The notes beneath the pieces are model-generated. The model worked only from the letters and a program-made list of their open reading frames with translations, was not told where the DNA came from and searched no databases. A program made the translations under genes and the position numbers. From a virus: a stretch of 64,000 bases of DNA. Below are positions 8,447 to 16,954 of the stretch, in pieces (the stretch's first letter is position 1; each line of letters begins with the position of its first letter). The stretch is taken from positions 1 to 64,000 of IMG/VR virus record IMGVR_UViG_3300046804_004738, one strand, 5' to 3'.

Positions 8447-8680
8447 ATGCGTAGAGAAACATTAAAGGACAGTTTGTATGGTGGATTAGTTGAAATAACT
8501 AAGAATCCTAGACTATATAGATTTAGCGAGATTGGCAAAGAATATTGCTACTTTACAGAAGCAGGTAAAGAAGAAATAATTGAATGGATTTCTAATCACG
8601 CAAAAGAAATTGCTACAGCCGAAGAGATTATTTTGAATGAACGGGCAAAAAAATTAGTATTGGATGAACTGAAAAGATAA
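8447..8680 (+). CDS. small hypothetical protein
   Basis: A 77-residue acidic helical protein, start chosen at 8447 after an AAAGG-like site; the frame could begin at 8390 inside the exonuclease. It contains an aromatic RLYRFSEIGKEYCYFTEAG stretch. No family recognised. It overlaps the next gene by one base. Confidence 0.5.
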   Translation: MRRETLKDSLYGGLVEITKNPRLYRFSEIGKEYCYFTEAGKEEIIEWISNHAKEIATAEEIILNERAKKLVLDELKR

Positions 8681-8904
8681 TGTATACTATATCCGGTAAA
8701 ACCTTTATTGAAATTACCTCAGGTAAAGACCTTTGGTACATGACTGACGGGGTTAAACTTGTACCAAGAGCGGCTATTCAAATTACTGATAAATGTCCAG
8801 ATAATTTTAAGTCTATCATAAGAGAAGCTATAAACTGTGGATATATTGAACCAATAGCGTATATGAGTGAGAGAGACTATCTTTGGGCAACTTTGGAAAA
8901 ATAA
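8680..8904 (+). CDS. small hypothetical protein
   Basis: 74 residues, starting in a TAATG overlap with the previous gene. The pattern FIEITSGKDLWYMTDGVKLVPR suggests a small beta-rich fold. Function unknown. Confidence 0.5.
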   Translation: MYTISGKTFIEITSGKDLWYMTDGVKLVPRAAIQITDKCPDNFKSIIREAINCGYIEPIAYMSERDYLWATLEK

Positions 8905-8934
8905 CATAAATATCTTAAGAGGTACTTATGTTTA

Positions 8935-9150
8935 ATGCTTTTTATTCGTGATTTTGATGGGATTGCCCAATATGTCGTTTGCAACGAAGATGGCAAATGT
9001 CTCATTATCACTACAAGTAGTAAAATTGCTATGTTTGTAGAAAGACATGTAAAAGGTATACCTTCCGATCTTCGCCTTAATATCGGGGGAGATCCTGGAA
9101 CGAAAGAAGAAAAAAAACTTTGGCATCACATTAAAAGATACACAAAATGA
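8935..9150 (+). CDS. small hypothetical protein
   Basis: 71 residues; AAGAGG lies upstream at a long distance, and a 7-codon mini-ORF (ATG 8928) overlaps the start in another frame. An ATAAATATC box lies about 30 bases upstream. Function unknown. Confidence 0.45.
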   Translation: MLFIRDFDGIAQYVVCNEDGKCLIITTSSKIAMFVERHVKGIPSDLRLNIGGDPGTKEEKKLWHHIKRYTK

Positions 9151-9380
9151 TTGAGACTCCATTTCCCTTTCCAATTCACATAACTCAAGAAGTTTACAAA
9201 ACTAGGGCTATTCCTGCAGTTGATGGTACGCAAATTAAAAACACAGTTGTCACAGAAACAAGTTATCCTGAAGGTAATTCTACTAGGCGAGTTGAATCAT
9301 ATACGGTTACTGTATATGATGCTGCTGGACGACTCAATTCATACTTGTTTGGATACAATCACATTGACAGATTGGTATAA
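9147..9380 (+). CDS. small hypothetical protein
   Basis: 77 residues with alternating valine, threonine and tyrosine (VVTETSYPEG, VESYTVTVYDAAGRL), predicted mostly beta. It overlaps both neighbours (ATGA and TAATG). Function unknown. Confidence 0.5.
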   Translation: MIETPFPFPIHITQEVYKTRAIPAVDGTQIKNTVVTETSYPEGNSTRRVESYTVTVYDAAGRLNSYLFGYNHIDRLV

Positions 9381-9592
9381 TGTATTCTGTAAAAATTAGA
9401 AATTTACCAGATACAGACGATGCCGACGAATTTTTCGAAAAAGCACGTAAAAATTGTAAATCTATTATTGGAGCAAAAGTATGCCATGATTACGTACTTA
9501 TAGATATTAATACACACGAAGTAGCCTTTATGTTAGAAATTTATTTTTCTAATCAACAAGAAGCAATTATGTTTGAACTAAAATGCCTATGA
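9380..9592 (+). CDS. small protein of the F-x-L-R-W family
   Basis: 70 residues ending EIYFSNQQEAIMFELKCL, the family's beta-strand plus short helix plus FxL end. It overlaps the next family member by about 10 bp. Two members in tandem precede the first radical-SAM gene. Confidence 0.5.
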   Translation: MYSVKIRNLPDTDDADEFFEKARKNCKSIIGAKVCHDYVLIDINTHEVAFMLEIYFSNQQEAIMFELKCL

Positions 9593-9801
9593 AGGTTGTA
9601 AATCTAAACTATTCCACACATCTTGAACCAATCGTTGGCTACTATTATGACAACATACATTGGAGCGAAGATATTTTTCCAAAAAGTACTTTTTCCAATT
9701 GGCTAGAAAAAGAATACGGTGCAACGTATAATTTTGTTGATCAAAGTTTATTATTTAGAGATGACAAAAATTTTACACATTTTGCGCTTAGATGGCTATA
9801 A
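9583..9801 (+). CDS. small protein of the F-x-L-R-W family
   Basis: About 70 residues ending SLLFRDDKNFTHFALRWL, a clear family ending. The start may be ATG 9583 or ATG 9589. It lies just upstream of the radical-SAM gene at 9824. Confidence 0.55.
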   Translation: MPMKVVNLNYSTHLEPIVGYYYDNIHWSEDIFPKSTFSNWLEKEYGATYNFVDQSLLFRDDKNFTHFALRWL

Positions 9802-9823
9802 TAAAAATTAACTATATGAGTAT

Positions 9824-11302
9824 ATGACATTTGATATAATATTATTAACAGACACGCCTGATTACCCTAGATGGAATAGAGGATACGGAGCACACAGGTT
9901 AGCAAGTCATTTGCGTTCACATGGATATACAGTCCTTGTAATAGATTTTTCTATTGCTTTAACTTTTGAACACTGGACAGAGATATGTACACATGCTGTG
10001 GGTTCAAACACGCAAATGATAGGAATAAGCACTACGTGGTTACCTTTTAGAAAACCATTTGCTGATAACGCTAAAGTAAATCCCCAACCTCATTGGCATG
10101 ATTGGGGTACAGATATGTTTCAAAAACCTTATCCTGAACAATTAACTTTTACGTTAGATTTGGTTAAAGGTAACGCAAATAAATGGTTTGATGTAGCTAG
10201 AAAAATAAATCCTAAAATAAAATTTTTTGCCGGTGGTACAAAAATAGATTGGTACATGGATTTGCCAGTCGACCACTTTATCAATGGTATGGGTGAAAAT
10301 CAAATTATTGATTATCTTACACAACCAAGACGAATTTGGCCTAAACTTATTTCTCATGACACAAAATCTAATGCCAGAGACTGGGGTTGGACAACATGTT
10401 CTACTCAATATACAAAGTTTGATCAGATTCAATCGAAAGAGATTCTTAATTTAGAAACTAGTAGAGGATGTCGTTTTGCTTGTAAATATTGCTCATTTCC
10501 TTTAATAGGTAATAAAAATCTAGCAAGTTATTTAAAGACGGAAGAAACTATTTACAATGAGTTAATGGAAAATTATAACAAATGGGGAACAACTAGATAT
10601 TACATACTTGATGACACGTTTAACGATAGCGAGGAAAAAATTGAATTAATGTATAGAGTAAATAAGCGTTTACCATTTGATTTACATTATTGGGCTTACA
10701 TAAGAGTTGATATGTTGGCACAAAATTATGATACAATACATTTATTACTAGAATCAGGTTTACGTAGTTGTTTTATGGGCATCGAATCATTCAATCCAAA
10801 GACTAGTAAGTTTGTTGGTAAAGGGATGAGTGAACAAAAACGTAAAGATGCCTTATATGAATGTAAACGTGTTTGGGGGGATAAGGTAGGTATAAGAGCA
10901 GGTTATATTATAGGACTGCCTTATGAAAATGAAGAATCTGTGCGTAGACAAGCTGACTGGTTCGCCGAAGAGGACAATCCAATTAATCTGAGTATAGATT
11001 ACGCACCATTGATGATAAATCCACCGGGCGTTTTTAAAAATAATCCAATGAGTGACATTGACAGGAATTATGAGAAATACGGTTATACAATTCCTGATAT
11101 GAATAAACATTTATTTTGGACAAAGGATGATGGTACTGATATCACAACCTTTGAACGTGCGTATACAATAGCAGTTGAATTAACCCAACGATTTAAAAAA
11201 TCGTCTATTCATGATGTAATTACAAGTGATAGAAATGGAATTAAAGATCCAATAAGTGAATATTTTATTCCGTTAATTGACATGTTAAAAAATGAATCTT
11301 AA
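9824..11302 (+). CDS. B12-binding-domain-type radical SAM protein, copy 1
   Basis: A 492-residue enzyme with an N-terminal Rossmann-like domain typical of cobalamin-binding radical SAM proteins (FDIILLTDTPDYPRWNRGYG, then HLRSHGYTVLVIDFS). The radical-SAM 4Fe-4S motif CX3CX2C is at C216, C220 and C223 (SRGCRFACKYCSF). The classical B12 DxHxxG motif is not seen, so cobalamin may be absent. Later motifs GIESFNPKTSKFVGKGMSE and AGYIIGLPYENEES match the family's barrel ends. It is paralogous to the gene at 11497 with the same domain order and the same small-gene linkers. Substrate unknown: such enzymes methylate, rearrange or couple unactivated carbons. Confidence 0.85.
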   Translation: MTFDIILLTDTPDYPRWNRGYGAHRLASHLRSHGYTVLVIDFSIALTFEHWTEICTHAVGSNTQMIGISTTWLPFRKPFADNAKVNPQPHWHDWGTDMFQKPYPEQLTFTLDLVKGNANKWFDVARKINPKIKFFAGGTKIDWYMDLPVDHFINGMGENQIIDYLTQPRRIWPKLISHDTKSNARDWGWTTCSTQYTKFDQIQSKEILNLETSRGCRFACKYCSFPLIGNKNLASYLKTEETIYNELMENYNKWGTTRYYILDDTFNDSEEKIELMYRVNKRLPFDLHYWAYIRVDMLAQNYDTIHLLLESGLRSCFMGIESFNPKTSKFVGKGMSEQKRKDALYECKRVWGDKVGIRAGYIIGLPYENEESVRRQADWFAEEDNPINLSIDYAPLMINPPGVFKNNPMSDIDRNYEKYGYTIPDMNKHLFWTKDDGTDITTFERAYTIAVELTQRFKKSSIHDVITSDRNGIKDPISEYFIPLIDMLKNES

Positions 11303-11495
11303 AACTAAATATTATCCAATTAAAATTTATTGGAAATCCGGTGATAATATATCTGCTTGGGATCAAAAATGCGTTGAACTATTAGAACAGTTTGGTTTGC
11401 CAGGCGGTCGTTATGTAACTTCTTTTTGTGAAAATTATTTAGAAATAAAATTTTATAAGCACGAAGATGCTATGTTGGCAACTTTAGTTTTATAA
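11292..11495 (+). CDS. small protein of the F-x-L-R-W family
   Basis: 67 residues between the two radical-SAM genes, overlapping the first and two bases before the second. It ends NYLEIKFYKHEDAMLATLVL, a shortened form of the family ending. Confidence 0.5.
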   Translation: MNLKTKYYPIKIYWKSGDNISAWDQKCVELLEQFGLPGGRYVTSFCENYLEIKFYKHEDAMLATLVL

Positions 11496-11496
11496 A

Positions 11497-12945
11497 ATGC
11501 CTTTTGATATTATTTTATTTACGGAAACTTCTAATTTACCTGCATGGATTAGAGGGTACGGCGCACATAGGCTAGCAAATCATTTAAGACAAAAGGGTTT
11601 CTCAGTCCTTGTAGTAGATTTTTCAAGCTATATAAAATTTGATCTTTGGAAACAAATATGTGATTATGCCATAAGTGATTCTACTAAATTAATAGGATTT
11701 TCTACTACATGGTGGCCTTATAAAATACCGGGAGGAGATTCTCCTAGATTTGCTAAACAGGCAACTGCTGAAGCAAAATCTGTAGACGACCCAACATTAA
11801 TTGAAGCCGCGGTTAACGGTAGTTTACGAGATTGGATTACTTATGCAAAACTAATAAATCCTAAACTTAAAATAATTTTAGGAGGTCCAAAGGCTAATTT
11901 TTACTTAGATATTCCTGCAGATCATTTTGTAATAGGATATGGCGAAACTCAGGTTGAAGATTTAATAACACAGCCTAGAAGAATATTTCCTAAAATAATT
12001 AATCACGACACCGAGGCAAAATCTAAAACGTTTGATTTTAAATATAGTCACACTTGTTATACAGAGTATGATCAAATACAACCTTATGAAAAACTAATGA
12101 TAGAATTTTCCAGAGGTTGTAGATTTAAATGTAGCTTTTGTAACTATCCCTTAATAGGCAGAAAAGATGTTTCTAACTATATTAAGGATCCAGATGTTAT
12201 CTATTCTGAATTGATGCATAATTACGAAAATTATGGGATAAAAGATTATTTTGTAGCTGATGACACTTTAAATGATTCAACTGAAAAATTAGAACAAATT
12301 GTTAAAGGAATACGCAAATTACCTTTTCAACCTAAATTTTCAGCATATACAAGATTAGATGTAATGGTAAAAAGTCCAGAACATGTTAGTTTACTTAGCG
12401 AAATAGGATTAGCTAGAACATGGATAGGATTAGATTCATTGCATCCTATTGCTTCCAAAAAAATTGGAAAGGGGATGAGCGAACATCTTAAAAAAGAAAT
12501 GTTATATAAGCTTCAAGAGGAATGGGGCAAAACTGTAACTATTGATGTAGGATATATTGTTGGTTTACCAGAAGAACCTAAAAATTTTATTGAAAAAGTT
12601 GCTGAGTGGATAAACGAAAAAGATAATCCTATATATAACGTAGAATTTATAGCTTTACTTTTAGTTCCTCCAAGCACAGTGTTACAGTATTCTCCTAGAA
12701 GTGACATGGATATTAATTATGAAAAATATGGATATCAGATCCCTAATATGGAAAAATTTTGGCAATGGACAAAACAAGATGACACTGAAATTTATTCATA
12801 TGATCAAGCAAATTCGTTAGCAGTTCAATTAAATTCTCAAAAAATTAAAAAAGATTATTTACCTAACATGGAAGAAAATGCAGAAGTTTATAAAAATCCA
12901 GATTGGTATTTTACCGGTTTAATTTCTAAATTAAAAAAAGTATAA
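11497..12945 (+). CDS. B12-binding-domain-type radical SAM protein, copy 2
   Basis: A 482-residue paralog of the protein at 9824, with matching N-terminus (FDIILFTETSNLPAWIRGYG) and CX3CX2C at C208, C212 and C215 (SRGCRFKCSFCNY). Also shared are GLDSLHPIASKKIGKGMSE and VGYIVGLPEEP. Divergence is spread over the whole length, so the duplication is not recent. Both copies keep all three cluster cysteines, so both are probably active. It follows the small gene at 11292 with a one-base gap. Confidence 0.85.
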   Translation: MPFDIILFTETSNLPAWIRGYGAHRLANHLRQKGFSVLVVDFSSYIKFDLWKQICDYAISDSTKLIGFSTTWWPYKIPGGDSPRFAKQATAEAKSVDDPTLIEAAVNGSLRDWITYAKLINPKLKIILGGPKANFYLDIPADHFVIGYGETQVEDLITQPRRIFPKIINHDTEAKSKTFDFKYSHTCYTEYDQIQPYEKLMIEFSRGCRFKCSFCNYPLIGRKDVSNYIKDPDVIYSELMHNYENYGIKDYFVADDTLNDSTEKLEQIVKGIRKLPFQPKFSAYTRLDVMVKSPEHVSLLSEIGLARTWIGLDSLHPIASKKIGKGMSEHLKKEMLYKLQEEWGKTVTIDVGYIVGLPEEPKNFIEKVAEWINEKDNPIYNVEFIALLLVPPSTVLQYSPRSDMDINYEKYGYQIPNMEKFWQWTKQDDTEIYSYDQANSLAVQLNSQKIKKDYLPNMEENAEVYKNPDWYFTGLISKLKKV

Positions 12946-12965
12946 TATAATTTTATACAAGCATA

Positions 12966-13196
12966 ATGAAACTAATAGTTGAACAAGAAACATATGTTGC
13001 CAAAGATGGAACAGAATATATTTCTGTAGAAGTTGATGGGCAATCTTACTATGGTGATTATCCTGGTTGGTTAGCAATGATTGATTGGGCGGTCGAAACA
13101 TTTGGTCCTGAAGCTGATCGTTGGCACGTTAGTAATAAACGATTTTGGTTTCGTGATAAACAAGACGCAGAATGGTTTTTGTTGAGGTGGTCATAG
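12966..13196 (+). CDS. small protein of the F-x-L-R-W family
   Basis: 76 residues ending RFWFRDKQDAEWFLLRWS, the clearest family ending in the window. An acidic aromatic N-terminal part (YISVEVDGQSYYGDYPG) precedes it. It follows the second radical-SAM gene. Function unknown. Confidence 0.6.
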   Translation: MKLIVEQETYVAKDGTEYISVEVDGQSYYGDYPGWLAMIDWAVETFGPEADRWHVSNKRFWFRDKQDAEWFLLRWS

Positions 13197-13197
13197 T

Positions 13198-13533
13198 ATG
13201 AAACTTGTAGGGCCTAAAGTAAAGTTTAAAGACGGTGAATATGCTATGGTTCCATATGGTTCGGGTGGCAAGAAAATACATCAAGGTCTTGAAGCCTTTC
13301 CGGGCACTGAATGGATGAAGATGGAAATAACAGAAAAAATATTTAATGGATGTGATTGTTATCCTTGGCGAGAGGTGTTTGCATGGTTACCGGTGAAAAC
13401 AATTAATGGCAAATATGTTTGGATGCGTAAAGTATATAAACAAAAATATTGGGCTGTTTGGGGCTCACACTTTCATCTGTCACCTATTGTAGAATACGGT
13501 ACAGTTTTTGATATATTAACATATGAAAAATAA
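13198..13533 (+). CDS. hypothetical protein
   Basis: A 111-residue protein rich in tryptophan, lysine and glycine (KFKDGEYAMVPYGSGGKKIH, PWREVFAWLPVKTINGKYVW). No family recognised. It starts one base after the previous stop and overlaps the next gene by 11 bp. Confidence 0.55.
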   Translation: MKLVGPKVKFKDGEYAMVPYGSGGKKIHQGLEAFPGTEWMKMEITEKIFNGCDCYPWREVFAWLPVKTINGKYVWMRKVYKQKYWAVWGSHFHLSPIVEYGTVFDILTYEK

Positions 13534-13915
13534 ATTATTGCGTAGAAAAGTATTAATTCGTGAGTATGATTTTAACAAAATCAAAACCAAAGCCACAGCA
13601 AAAATTGACAGATATGAAACACTTTATGATCGTGCAACCTTCACTCCTATCACAAAAGATGATTTAGAAAAAGAATACATGATGTTTATTTTAATGAGAG
13701 ATGAGACTGTAAGTAAATTACAAAGTCCAATGGATCAATGGAAACCAACTGAGTATCCAAGTAGCTATTTATGGCATTTAAGCAAAAAACTATACAATGA
13801 AGATTACGCACGTTGGGAAAGTAGATTTGATGAAAATGGTTATCTTGTTGTAAAACATAGTAAAGGTAAACCAGAAACTAAATTAGGTTGGGGAATATTT
13901 GAAAAGCAACTATGA
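13523..13915 (+). CDS. hypothetical protein
   Basis: 130 residues, basic and helical, with KIKTKATAKIDRYETLYDRA near the start and a W/Y-rich end. It overlaps the following gene by 4 bp. No known motif. Confidence 0.55.
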   Translation: MKNKLLRRKVLIREYDFNKIKTKATAKIDRYETLYDRATFTPITKDDLEKEYMMFILMRDETVSKLQSPMDQWKPTEYPSSYLWHLSKKLYNEDYARWESRFDENGYLVVKHSKGKPETKLGWGIFEKQL

Positions 13916-14148
13916 ATTATTTCCCACATCCAATGGACTTGATGCAATTGCCCTGCGGTGGCATAGCAGAATTAGATGTTGATACGGGGTTGTGTTATCG
14001 TTGCCAACAATGTATGGCAATAGTCGGAAGTGATGATATGCCACAATCTTGTAAAGATGAAAGACAAAAATGGAATAACTGGAAAGAGTTAGGTGGTGAA
14101 GGTTGGGATTACAAAATACCTCAAAGTTATTCGGATGACTGGACATGA
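13912..14148 (+). CDS. small cysteine-containing protein, possible zinc-binding
   Basis: 78 residues with C15, C28, C31, C34 and C47; the CYRCQQC cluster resembles a compact zinc knuckle, but spacing does not match a named ribbon. Overlaps neighbours by 4 bp (ATGA). Function unknown. Confidence 0.5.
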   Translation: MNYFPHPMDLMQLPCGGIAELDVDTGLCYRCQQCMAIVGSDDMPQSCKDERQKWNNWKELGGEGWDYKIPQSYSDDWT

Positions 14149-14333
14149 GATACAAAACTTATACTCATAGATTTGAACCCAAAAACGAGATAGACAAGCT
14201 AGACCATATTAAATGGTGTCGAAGAAATTTAGGTGAGCGTGGTAGAGATTGGGACTTCTCTGGTGGCTTTAAATTAGACATTGTAATCTACACTGAGAAA
14301 TATATTCCATTTTATAAACTTAAATTTGATTGA
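14145..14333 (+). CDS. small protein of the F-x-L-R-W family (divergent)
   Basis: 62 residues ending LDIVIYTEKYIPFYKLKFD, comparable to the end of the protein at 3402 (ETYIELKFK). It overlaps the previous stop. Function unknown. Confidence 0.45.
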   Translation: MRYKTYTHRFEPKNEIDKLDHIKWCRRNLGERGRDWDFSGGFKLDIVIYTEKYIPFYKLKFD

Positions 14334-14342
14334 CCAAAATTA

Positions 14343-14371
14343 TTGTAAATAAGAAAATACACAGTTATACT
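14343..14371 (+). promoter_or_regulatory. sigma70-type promoter
   Basis: TTGTAA, 17-bp spacer, TATACT, followed by AGAGAGG before the ATG at 14390. The -35 variant TTGTAA is shared with the promoter at 22405. Confidence 0.65.
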
Positions 14372-14389
14372 TACACAGAGAGGTAAAAT

Positions 14390-14845
14390 ATGAATCTAAT
14401 TGCTAAACCAGTAGTAAAAGATCAGTTTTGGATCGTCACAGACGGAAAGAAAAAAGTTGGTAACGTTATAGCTAACGGATCCGGCTATCAAGTTAAACTA
14501 GGAAACTCAAAGAAAGAATACCCTAGCACAAAAACAATTTCTAACAAAGAACGTATTGAATTCGTCAAATTCAAAAAAGTAGATAAAAAAAATCCAAATC
14601 CTTACGAACACTTTCCAACTACTGGAAAAGTCTTTAATAGTGTCTTGGACGTTAGAAGAAAAATTCATCTTTTTACAAAGACAACAAAAAGTAAATGTTA
14701 CTATGCTGCTGGCTGGTACGCTATAAAACAAGGACTAGATTTTGTCCCCATACTTTGTCCTAAATATATCTTTGTACAAAGATACGAATCAATTGGTCCT
14801 TTTATGACCAAAGATGAAGCAGAAAATGCGATAAATATATTATGA
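14390..14845 (+). CDS. conserved phage protein (marine/freshwater T4-like type)
   Basis: 151 basic residues beginning NLIAKPVVKDQFWIVTDGKK, a beta-rich start that I recall from T4-like phages of aquatic bacteria, and ending in an alpha helix (FMTKDEAENAINIL). It has a dedicated promoter and a clear SD (GAGAGG). No function is known; similarity to other phages is from memory and untested. Confidence 0.6.
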   Translation: MNLIAKPVVKDQFWIVTDGKKKVGNVIANGSGYQVKLGNSKKEYPSTKTISNKERIEFVKFKKVDKKNPNPYEHFPTTGKVFNSVLDVRRKIHLFTKTTKSKCYYAAGWYAIKQGLDFVPILCPKYIFVQRYESIGPFMTKDEAENAINIL

Positions 14846-15039
14846 TTAATATAAAGCGTTTTATTGATAAAATAGCTAGTATGGAGGGTAAACAAGGAAG
14901 AGATGTTGTTTTACCTATTTCAGATGCCCGTGCGTTACGGGATGAAATTACTAAACTCCTACTTGATCAACGTGACTCAAATCCTACCCAAACAACTAAT
15001 GAAGTTATACAGGTAGAGTTAAAGGGTGGAAAATGGTAA
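14842..15039 (+). CDS. small hypothetical protein
   Basis: 65 residues overlapping the previous gene (ATGA-like). It has a helical middle (ISDARALRDEITKLLLDQRD) that could form a coiled coil. Function unknown. Confidence 0.5.
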   Translation: MINIKRFIDKIASMEGKQGRDVVLPISDARALRDEITKLLLDQRDSNPTQTTNEVIQVELKGGKW

Positions 15040-15043
15040 CTTA

Positions 15044-15337
15044 ATGGGACGAACTCAACCAAAAGTAATATTAGAAATAGTTGACAAGACAACTTACAAA
15101 TGTGATCAAATTGTTGAGGCTGCTGGAATTTGGGCAGTCTTTTATGACGGGCAACCTATTAATTTAAAAAGTAATCATTATTTAGATAGCGAATCAGTAC
15201 CAAAATACAAAAAAACAAGTTTTAGTAATCCAGGACATGCACGTAACTTATGTCGTAAATTAAATCAACAATTTAAAACTGAAAAATTTAGTGTTGTTTT
15301 TATGAATTCAGGAACTAAGGTTTACCCAGATGATTAG
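15044..15337 (+). CDS. hypothetical protein
   Basis: 97 residues from ATG 15044; a GTG at 15026 in the same frame is the alternative, and neither has an ideal ribosome site. Beta-rich (VILEIVDKTTYKCDQIVEAA, GIWAVFYDGQPINLK), with an ARNLCRKLNQQF helix near the end. Function unknown. It overlaps the next start. Confidence 0.5.
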   Translation: MGRTQPKVILEIVDKTTYKCDQIVEAAGIWAVFYDGQPINLKSNHYLDSESVPKYKKTSFSNPGHARNLCRKLNQQFKTEKFSVVFMNSGTKVYPDD

Positions 15338-15734
15338 AGATTCTCTTAAACGAAGAATTACAAAAGCCATTTTAGAGGATGTGAAAGAACAACATTTAGA
15401 TGTTGAAAAGGCTATGAAAACTTTTTGGCTTGATATAAGAAATGAAGGTGGATTACGCCTTACAGATGTAGGAGATTCATTTTTCAAAAGAGCGGACCTT
15501 GAGTATTTTGAATTTCCTTTTAGATTACAAAAAATAATAGACAAAGAACCTATTTATAGTTATCAAAATCTTATGTTGGATTTAAGTTTAAAACTACCAT
15601 GTCCCTATTTTATTGGAAGACACAAACCTAACGAACCATACATAAAAATTTATGATAGCAAAATTGCTATGATGATAAATTTATACGGCAACATTTACGA
15701 ATATTTGAGGAACAGTCAACTTAAACGTAAATAA
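15330..15734 (+). CDS. conserved T4-like-phage protein
   Basis: 134 residues. The order GGLRLTDVGDSFF, LKLPCPYFIGRHKP, then IYDSKIAMMINLYGNIYEYL matches a small conserved protein I recall in T4-like cyanophages and relatives, where the last segment reads like a winged-helix end. Function not established. It overlaps the previous gene by 8 bp. Confidence 0.6.
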   Translation: MIRDSLKRRITKAILEDVKEQHLDVEKAMKTFWLDIRNEGGLRLTDVGDSFFKRADLEYFEFPFRLQKIIDKEPIYSYQNLMLDLSLKLPCPYFIGRHKPNEPYIKIYDSKIAMMINLYGNIYEYLRNSQLKRK

Positions 15735-15750
15735 TAAAAAGGGGTATAAT

Positions 15751-15909
15751 ATGACTGAAGAAAAGAAAACTAAAAATCCATTTATAAATATAGCTAATGC
15801 TGTTAAGAAAAACAATTCATTTCCTAATCAGCAGCAGAACAAAGTTCCAAAACCAAACAAGGGGTTTGGTGGGGCAACAACAATGAGAAAAACAGGGAGA
15901 GGACGATGA
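15751..15909 (+). CDS. short basic protein (52 aa)
   Basis: ATG at 15751 with AAGGGG upstream. The 52 residues are lysine-, asparagine- and glutamine-rich and end in TTMRKTGRGR, so the protein is probably unstructured and nucleic-acid- or surface-binding. It overlaps the next gene (ATGA). The coding call rests on the SD and the tight coupling. Confidence 0.55.
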   Translation: MTEEKKTKNPFINIANAVKKNNSFPNQQQNKVPKPNKGFGGATTMRKTGRGR

Positions 15910-16082
15910 ATTATTTGGTAATATTAGCACTAGTTTCAGTTTTAACAATACCGGCTGCATTTGCAGCAGATGCACCAAATGCGCCAGTAAAAAAGGGTAA
16001 CTTGATGCTTGCTAAAAAGAAAGATCACAGCAAGGCACCGGAACCAGCTAAAAAATCCGAGAAAAAATCTAAAAAGAAATAA
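15906..16082 (+). CDS. small exported basic protein with signal peptide (58 aa)
   Basis: The product starts with a hydrophobic signal sequence (MNYLVILALVSVLTIPAAFA) ending in an AFA signal-peptidase I site, leaving a mature ~37-residue lysine-rich peptide. It would act in the periplasm, possibly on membranes or the cell wall. No family recognised. Coupled to the preceding gene by a 4-bp overlap. Confidence 0.6.
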   Translation: MNYLVILALVSVLTIPAAFAADAPNAPVKKGNLMLAKKKDHSKAPEPAKKSEKKSKKK

Positions 16083-16087
16083 GTTAG

Positions 16088-16096
16088 ATAAATAGT
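16088..16096 (+). promoter_or_regulatory. T4-late-like box ATAAATAGT
   Basis: It resembles the T4 late -10 element TATAAATA and lies about 60 bases before the ATG at 16156. A small hairpin (TGAGGTT/AACCTCA, 16107-16128) lies between box and gene. Confidence 0.4.
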
Positions 16097-16155
16097 TTTA
16101 CAGTTATGAGGTTCTGCAAAAAACCTCAACTCACACTTACAGATAGGAGAATAAC

Positions 16156-16422
16156 ATGTTGTATGATTTTTTCAACCCAAACGTCTATAAAAATTTCTAT
16201 TCACCAGAATTTTACATCGACAGTTTTCAAAATACCAAAAAAGTAATTACTGATAAAATAATTACAGACAAAACACTTAACAAAGCAGCACATTCATATA
16301 TTGATGGACAAACTGCATTTGCAAAAGTTTTGGTAAATAATGCTATGGAAATTGCAAAAGTTATCACAGAAAACTTAAGTGATAAAGTTATGCAAAAACC
16401 AAAAGCAGCTAAGGCAGATTAA
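16156..16422 (+). CDS. small helical protein, faintly phasin-like
   Basis: 88 residues with an aromatic N-terminus (FFNPNVYKNFYSPEFYIDSF) and a long amphipathic helix ending in KPKAAKAD. The helix and basic Ala/Lys tail recall short phasin-type granule or membrane-surface proteins, but similarity is only general. SD AGGAG precedes the ATG. Function unknown. Confidence 0.5.
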   Translation: MLYDFFNPNVYKNFYSPEFYIDSFQNTKKVITDKIITDKTLNKAAHSYIDGQTAFAKVLVNNAMEIAKVITENLSDKVMQKPKAAKAD

Positions 16423-16583
16423 TGCCTTATTGGGTGAGATCCTTTTTAAACAAATTATCACCAAATCAGTATGGTACTGAATTGGAAAAATATATTGTTA
16501 GCAGGGATCCAAAAACTCTAGCAGATATAGAAATATATACGCTAGAGTATCATAGAAAACTTGCACAACAAGTTTTCAATTAA
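16422..16583 (+). CDS. small protein (53 aa)
   Basis: Starts in a one-base overlap with the previous stop (TAATG). It contains LEKYIVSRDPKTLADIEIYT, a pattern typical of short helical proteins in phages and proteobacteria. The start by coupling is the main evidence. Function unknown. Confidence 0.5.
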   Translation: MPYWVRSFLNKLSPNQYGTELEKYIVSRDPKTLADIEIYTLEYHRKLAQQVFN

Positions 16584-16600
16584 ATTACACGGAGACACAT

Positions 16601-16876
16601 ATGAACGACTTTACACCAAAACTACCAGAAGTAAAATTTAACAAAAACGGTTACGAAATTCGTACAGACATTCTTGGCATGGCCAAAGACCTTTTGCATT
16701 CAGAACACTCATCTAAATTTGCTGGTTGGGAAATGAGTGCCAAACGTGATGAAAAGACTGGTCAGATCGTCACTACAGTTGGCATGCCAGAATTTCCAGG
16801 TCTAGACAAAGTTTTAGAAACTGCGGAAAAAATGTATGCATTTGTTAACCAAACAGCAAATATTAATAAAAAGTAA
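16601..16876 (+). CDS. conserved phage protein
   Basis: 91 residues; KNGYEIRTDILGMAKDLL followed by GMPEFPGLDKVLETAEKMYA is a pattern I recall from myoviruses of aquatic bacteria. Predicted helical. SD ACGGAG is upstream and a strong terminator directly downstream. Function unknown. Confidence 0.6.
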   Translation: MNDFTPKLPEVKFNKNGYEIRTDILGMAKDLLHSEHSSKFAGWEMSAKRDEKTGQIVTTVGMPEFPGLDKVLETAEKMYAFVNQTANINKK

Positions 16877-16893
16877 TTACTAAAATTACAACA

Positions 16894-16921
16894 AAATAGC
16901 CCCGAAAGGGGCTATTTTTTT
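16894..16921 (+). terminator. strong intrinsic terminator
   Basis: The stem AAATAGCCCC / GGGGCTATTT closed by a GAAA tetraloop is followed by a T run. Ends the unit before the promoter at 16926. Confidence 0.9.
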
Positions 16922-16925
16922 CGGC

Positions 16926-16954
16926 TTGACAATAAATCATACAGGTACTATAAT
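16926..16954 (+). promoter_or_regulatory. sigma70-type promoter
   Basis: TTGACA, 17-bp spacer starting ATAAATC, TATAAT: a consensus promoter right after the terminator, driving the gene at 16989. Confidence 0.85.

Noticed and set aside
8928-8951. Seven-codon reading frame with better SD spacing than the gene at 8935
   Set aside because: Too short to judge; could be a leader peptide but nothing supports attenuation.
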